DNA of 64,000 nucleotides, from assembly GCF_010183535.1 (NCBI RefSeq), contig NC_071331.1, positions 9,982,001-10,046,000 of the forward strand. Direction: 5' to 3'. This DNA comes from Caenorhabditis remanei. Taxonomy: Eukaryota > Nematoda > Chromadorea > Rhabditida > Rhabditidae. Every line of letters begins with the position of its first letter. The stretch's first letter is position 1. Positions 61,501-64,000 of the stretch are shown piece after piece. The position numbers and the translations under genes were made by a program. The notes under the pieces are model-generated. The model was not told the origin of the DNA. It searched no databases and saw only the letters and a program-made list of their open reading frames with translations.

Positions 61501-63757
61501 TGAAGTGGTTTCATTCGATCCACGTCGTAATAATCGACGAAACAGATGGACGTCGGGATGATCAGAGCTCGGGAGGCTCTCGATTGATCTTCGTTTACAC
61601 GAGATTTCGCTTCGTTGAACAGTTTTCGGAGTGTCTCCATTAAACGTTTGTCATGTTCCGATACCAGTTTCATCGAGTTGGCAAGGACCTGGAATATGGG
61701 GGAATCGATGGGTTTAGAGTCGGTTTTTGGAAAGAAAAAGGGATTTTTTATGACAAAAAAGAGTGAAATTTTCGCATTTTTTCGTAGTTTTGGGCTCAAA
61801 AAACGCAAAGAAAATCCAATTTTCAGTCAACATTTTTCTTTCTGACTCCGGGGCATTGATATTTTGACACATAACGTCAAAACCTGACTTAAATTCAAAA
61901 AATCGGGTTTAGAGTCATGGAACCGAAAAGTTTGGTGAAAATTGTTGAAAACTTCAAAAACTTCCGAAATTTCAAGTTTCGGTCACAAACAATCCAGTTC
62001 AGAGGGGGTTTTTTATAGGAAAAGGGTTTTTTCACAAAAAAATAATGAAATTTTCGAAATTTTTTTTCGAGATTTTTGGCTCGGAAACGCTGAAAAACTG
62101 CAAATTTCGGTTGGTTTTCTCTGATTTTTTGGGCTCCGAGACGTTTCGAAACCGTACGTTTGAAAACCGAGACACTTCGAAATGGGACGTTCCGAAATCA
62201 TGATATTTTGGTACAAAAAGTGAAAAATTTGCTGAAAAATAAAGTTTTTTCAGTTTCGAAACGTCTGATTTTGAAATTTAGGGTTGCCAAATGACTCGGT
62301 TTTCAAATGTTCGGTTTCGAAACGTCTCGGAGCCAATTTATACATTTTTCGCTGAAAATTCTCAAAAATTACGATTTTCGGTCGGTTTTTTGGTGAAAAA
62401 CTTCCTAAATTTCAGTATTCTGATTCCTACTACTTTTCTGCAATTTTTCTTGGTTAAATTTGTCAAAAATCGAACATTTTGAACTTTTTTTCTGAAAAAT
62501 TGAAATTCTTGGTTTTTGGTATCAAAATTTTCAGATTTTTCGTCGAATTCTGTCTGAAATAACTGGTTTTCAGCTGCTATTAAAAAAAATGTCATAAAAA
62601 TGTTTTTTTTTCAAAAAAGTTCGGAAAAAATTGTTGAAAAACTATTTTTTGCTTCTATTATCGAAATAAAAAAGTTCCGACATTTTTTCCTCGTCGGTGT
62701 TTGCGGACTCAAGCCAAAATTATCAAATTTTGGCTTGAGTCCGCAAACACCGAGGGGGAAAAAATGTCGGAACTTTTTTGTTGCGACAATAAAAAGTCTA
62801 AAAAAAATGTCCAAAAAAAAAGTCAATTTTCCGCCAAAACTCACCGTTGTCAAATACTCGGTAACCTTCGGCAACTGCTGTTTCACCTGCGTATTCAACG
62901 CCTCGTAGTCCTTCTGAATCTCCGCGAAATCTCTTTTCTGAAACAATTTCAGTTATTTTTCTGAAATTCTTAAATTCTCCTATTTCTCACCCCGCTGCCC
63001 TTCTCTTTCGTCCTCGACGCCTCGTAATCCATCAATTTGTCGTTTCTCTTCTTGATTAGTCTCTTCGGAATATTTCTCAACGCCTTCACAATATCATCTC
63101 GAATTTTCAGATTCACGTCATTCGCCCACAGTTTGATCGCGTGATTGAATGGCTGCAATTGGTGATCGATGTCGCCGTTTGAGAGTTGCTTTTTTCCTGG
63201 AAAATTGAGAAAAAAAATTAGAGAATTTCGTGATAAAATTCAGATTTCTGGTAGTTTTGACGATGAAAAACAATTTCCGAGCCGCGTCAGAGGCACGCCA
63301 GATACTCGTTTTTGAATTCTTGCTCAACTGGAAGTTTCGAAAACGCGTTCGAGGCGCACCAGGCTGATTCAATTTCATAAAATTTCCGTTGTCTGGCGCG
63401 CCTCAGCAGCGTTTCGGGCATTTTTGGTTTTTGAAGGAAAAATCGCGCGCCAGATTCGGACAGAGTTTACAATTTTGGAGTTTTCTGAAATCAGGCGCGC
63501 CTCAGACGCGTTACCAGCGGTTTTCAACTTTTATCAGATCCCATACCAAAATCAGTCATTTTTCCCGCTAAAACTGCCAAATTTTCAGCTTTTCAACCCT
63601 CAAACTCACTCGGCTCAACCAATTTCTTATGCATCAACACCCGCGTCTCATGGAACATCTTCTTTCGATAGATCACCAACATATAGTTGAATCGAACAAG
63701 TCGCCGCTCAGCACTATCCAACTCACATACAAGACGATCGAAGTCAGTGTCTCGGAG
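58502..63757 (-). CDS. Tuba/DNMBP-like protein, C-terminal part: BAR, SH3-like, Pro-rich linker, SH3 (5' end outside window)
   Basis: Minus-strand exons in order: 63757-63610, 63196-62991, 62937-62845, 61688-60220, 60165-60050, 59023-58904, 58856-58738 and 58687-58502 (TAA). They total 2457 nt, exactly 819 codons, with all phases matching. Residues 1 to about 225 are helical with IKKRNDKLMDYE, as in the BAR domains of Tuba/ARHGEF37/38. An SH3-like domain follows at about 299-367 (MWLCYNGYYNAMLPSNIL), then a 390-residue linker with APPPQ repeats, and a good SH3 at about 757-818 (VDYDFLPQGSN, PEWLLI, GYVPAAY). BAR-SH3-SH3 is the C-terminus of Tuba-type Cdc42 GEFs, so a DH domain is expected beyond position 64000. 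BAR domains bind curved membranes and SH3s bind proline motifs, so a cell-cortex or endocytic role is inferred. Introns are full of AT-rich repeats. Confidence 0.82.
59024..60049. repeat. Intron repeat sequence shared with the 61689-62844 intron
   Basis: About 120 bp at 59475-59590 (AATGTCTCGGTTTTCAAATG and onwards) recurs at about 62283-62405 in another intron of the same gene, and a related piece lies at 59230-59350 in opposite orientation. The rest is low-complexity AT-rich intron. Confidence 0.65.
62656..62791. mobile_element. Hairpin MITE, copy 2
   Basis: About 136 bp, same family as 30036-30172 but reversed: arms with AAAAAAGTTCCGACATTTTT and inner GTTTGCGGACTCAAGCC. It lies in an intron of the Tuba-like gene. 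Inner arm bases differ from copy 1 but remain paired, as expected for copies drawn from different family members. Confidence 0.75.
63270..63520. repeat. Cluster of GGCGCGCCTCAG/ACGCGT motifs in an intron
   Basis: Several short GC-rich motifs (AGGCGCGCCTCAGACGCGTT, GGCGCGCCTCAGCAGCGTTT, GAGGCACGCCAGATACTCG) are spaced through an AT-rich intron of the Tuba-like gene. They look like fragments of one repeat family; no borders can be set. Confidence 0.4.
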
Positions 63758-63810
63758 CTGGAAATATCATTTTTATAAGGGAGATTAAAAAATTTTGAAA
63801 AAATCACATA

Positions 63811-63985
63811 TTATGAATTCATTTTTATCTGTGCATGGGAAGACCGCGCCGCACTCGCGCGGCGGCCACGCCCATTTCTTGCGGCAGTGTTCAAAAATGG
63901 AACGCAGCGTTAAAATGGGAGTGGGCGTGGCCGCCGCGCGAGTGCGGCGCGGTCTTCCCATGCACAGATAAAAATGAATTCATAA
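63811..63985. mobile_element. Foldback MITE with about 65-bp perfect inverted repeats
   Basis: Ends TTATGAATTCATTTTTATCT and complement, arms identical by eye through a GC-rich stretch with GCGCCGCACTCGCGCGGCGG, separated by about 45 bp. Flanked by TA on both sides. It lies in the leftmost part of an intron of the Tuba-like gene. The lack of mismatches between arms suggests a young copy. Confidence 0.8.
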
Positions 63986-64000
63986 TAACTAGCATCGTTT

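Noticed and set aside
1..64000. CRISPR array, rRNA operon or bacterial contamination
   Set aside because: No spaced direct repeats, no rRNA-like blocks, and spliced animal-type genes occur throughout.

Overview
The window looks like genomic DNA of a nematode close to Caenorhabditis. It is AT-rich, with small exons, TTTCAG-type splice acceptors, some introns of only 45-51 bp, likely trans-splice acceptors just before start codons, and many TIR transposons, foldback elements and Helitron remnants. The species cannot be fixed from sequence alone; an outcrossing species rich in repeats is an inference.

Positions 1-29500 hold a plus-strand array of three tandem copies of a RIPOR/FAM65-like gene (Rho-interacting cell-polarisation regulator family). 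Copy 1 (17-11900, entering from the left edge) has an intact reading frame over 11 visible exons. Copy 2 (13158-18797) lacks the first two visible exons but is intact over the other nine. Copy 3 (22389-28668) is a pseudogene with deletions in two exons, a DNA transposon in a third and a Helitron in its last intron. Comparing the copies gives empty sites that fix the ends of several insertions: a palindromic element with tRNA-like boxes (6405-7455), a hAT-like MITE (10486-10624), a CAC-tipped element (25491-26156) and a Helitron (about 26229-28368). A TA-flanked GGGC-rich element (21087-21971) and a broken BEL/Pao gag (19930-20769) lie between copies 2 and 3.

Positions 29500-43320 are mobile-element territory. 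A complete minus-strand Ty3/gypsy-type LTR retrotransposon (31933-40661) has apparently identical 514-bp LTRs and one uninterrupted 2273-codon gag-pol frame with an extra C-terminal domain. It is followed by a frameshifted, intron-containing fragment of a protein-primed B-family DNA polymerase (42453-43320), probably from a Maverick/Polinton.

Positions 43750-57200 carry a second tandem duplication, of a small three-exon gene of unknown function (46564-50490 and 53989-56371) plus a lone exon remnant (57011-57154). The large intron of the first copy was invaded by a TIR element (48565-49969) that itself carries multi-exon coding-like sequence. A segment downstream is inverted between the two copies.

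Positions 58502-63757 on the minus strand hold the C-terminal part of a Tuba/DNMBP-like protein: BAR domain, SH3-like domain, proline-rich linker and terminal SH3. Its 5' part, expected to encode a RhoGEF domain, lies beyond the right edge. The RIPOR-like and Tuba-like genes both belong to Rho/Cdc42 signalling families, but nothing here shows that they act together. No rRNA, canonical tRNA gene or CRISPR array was seen.
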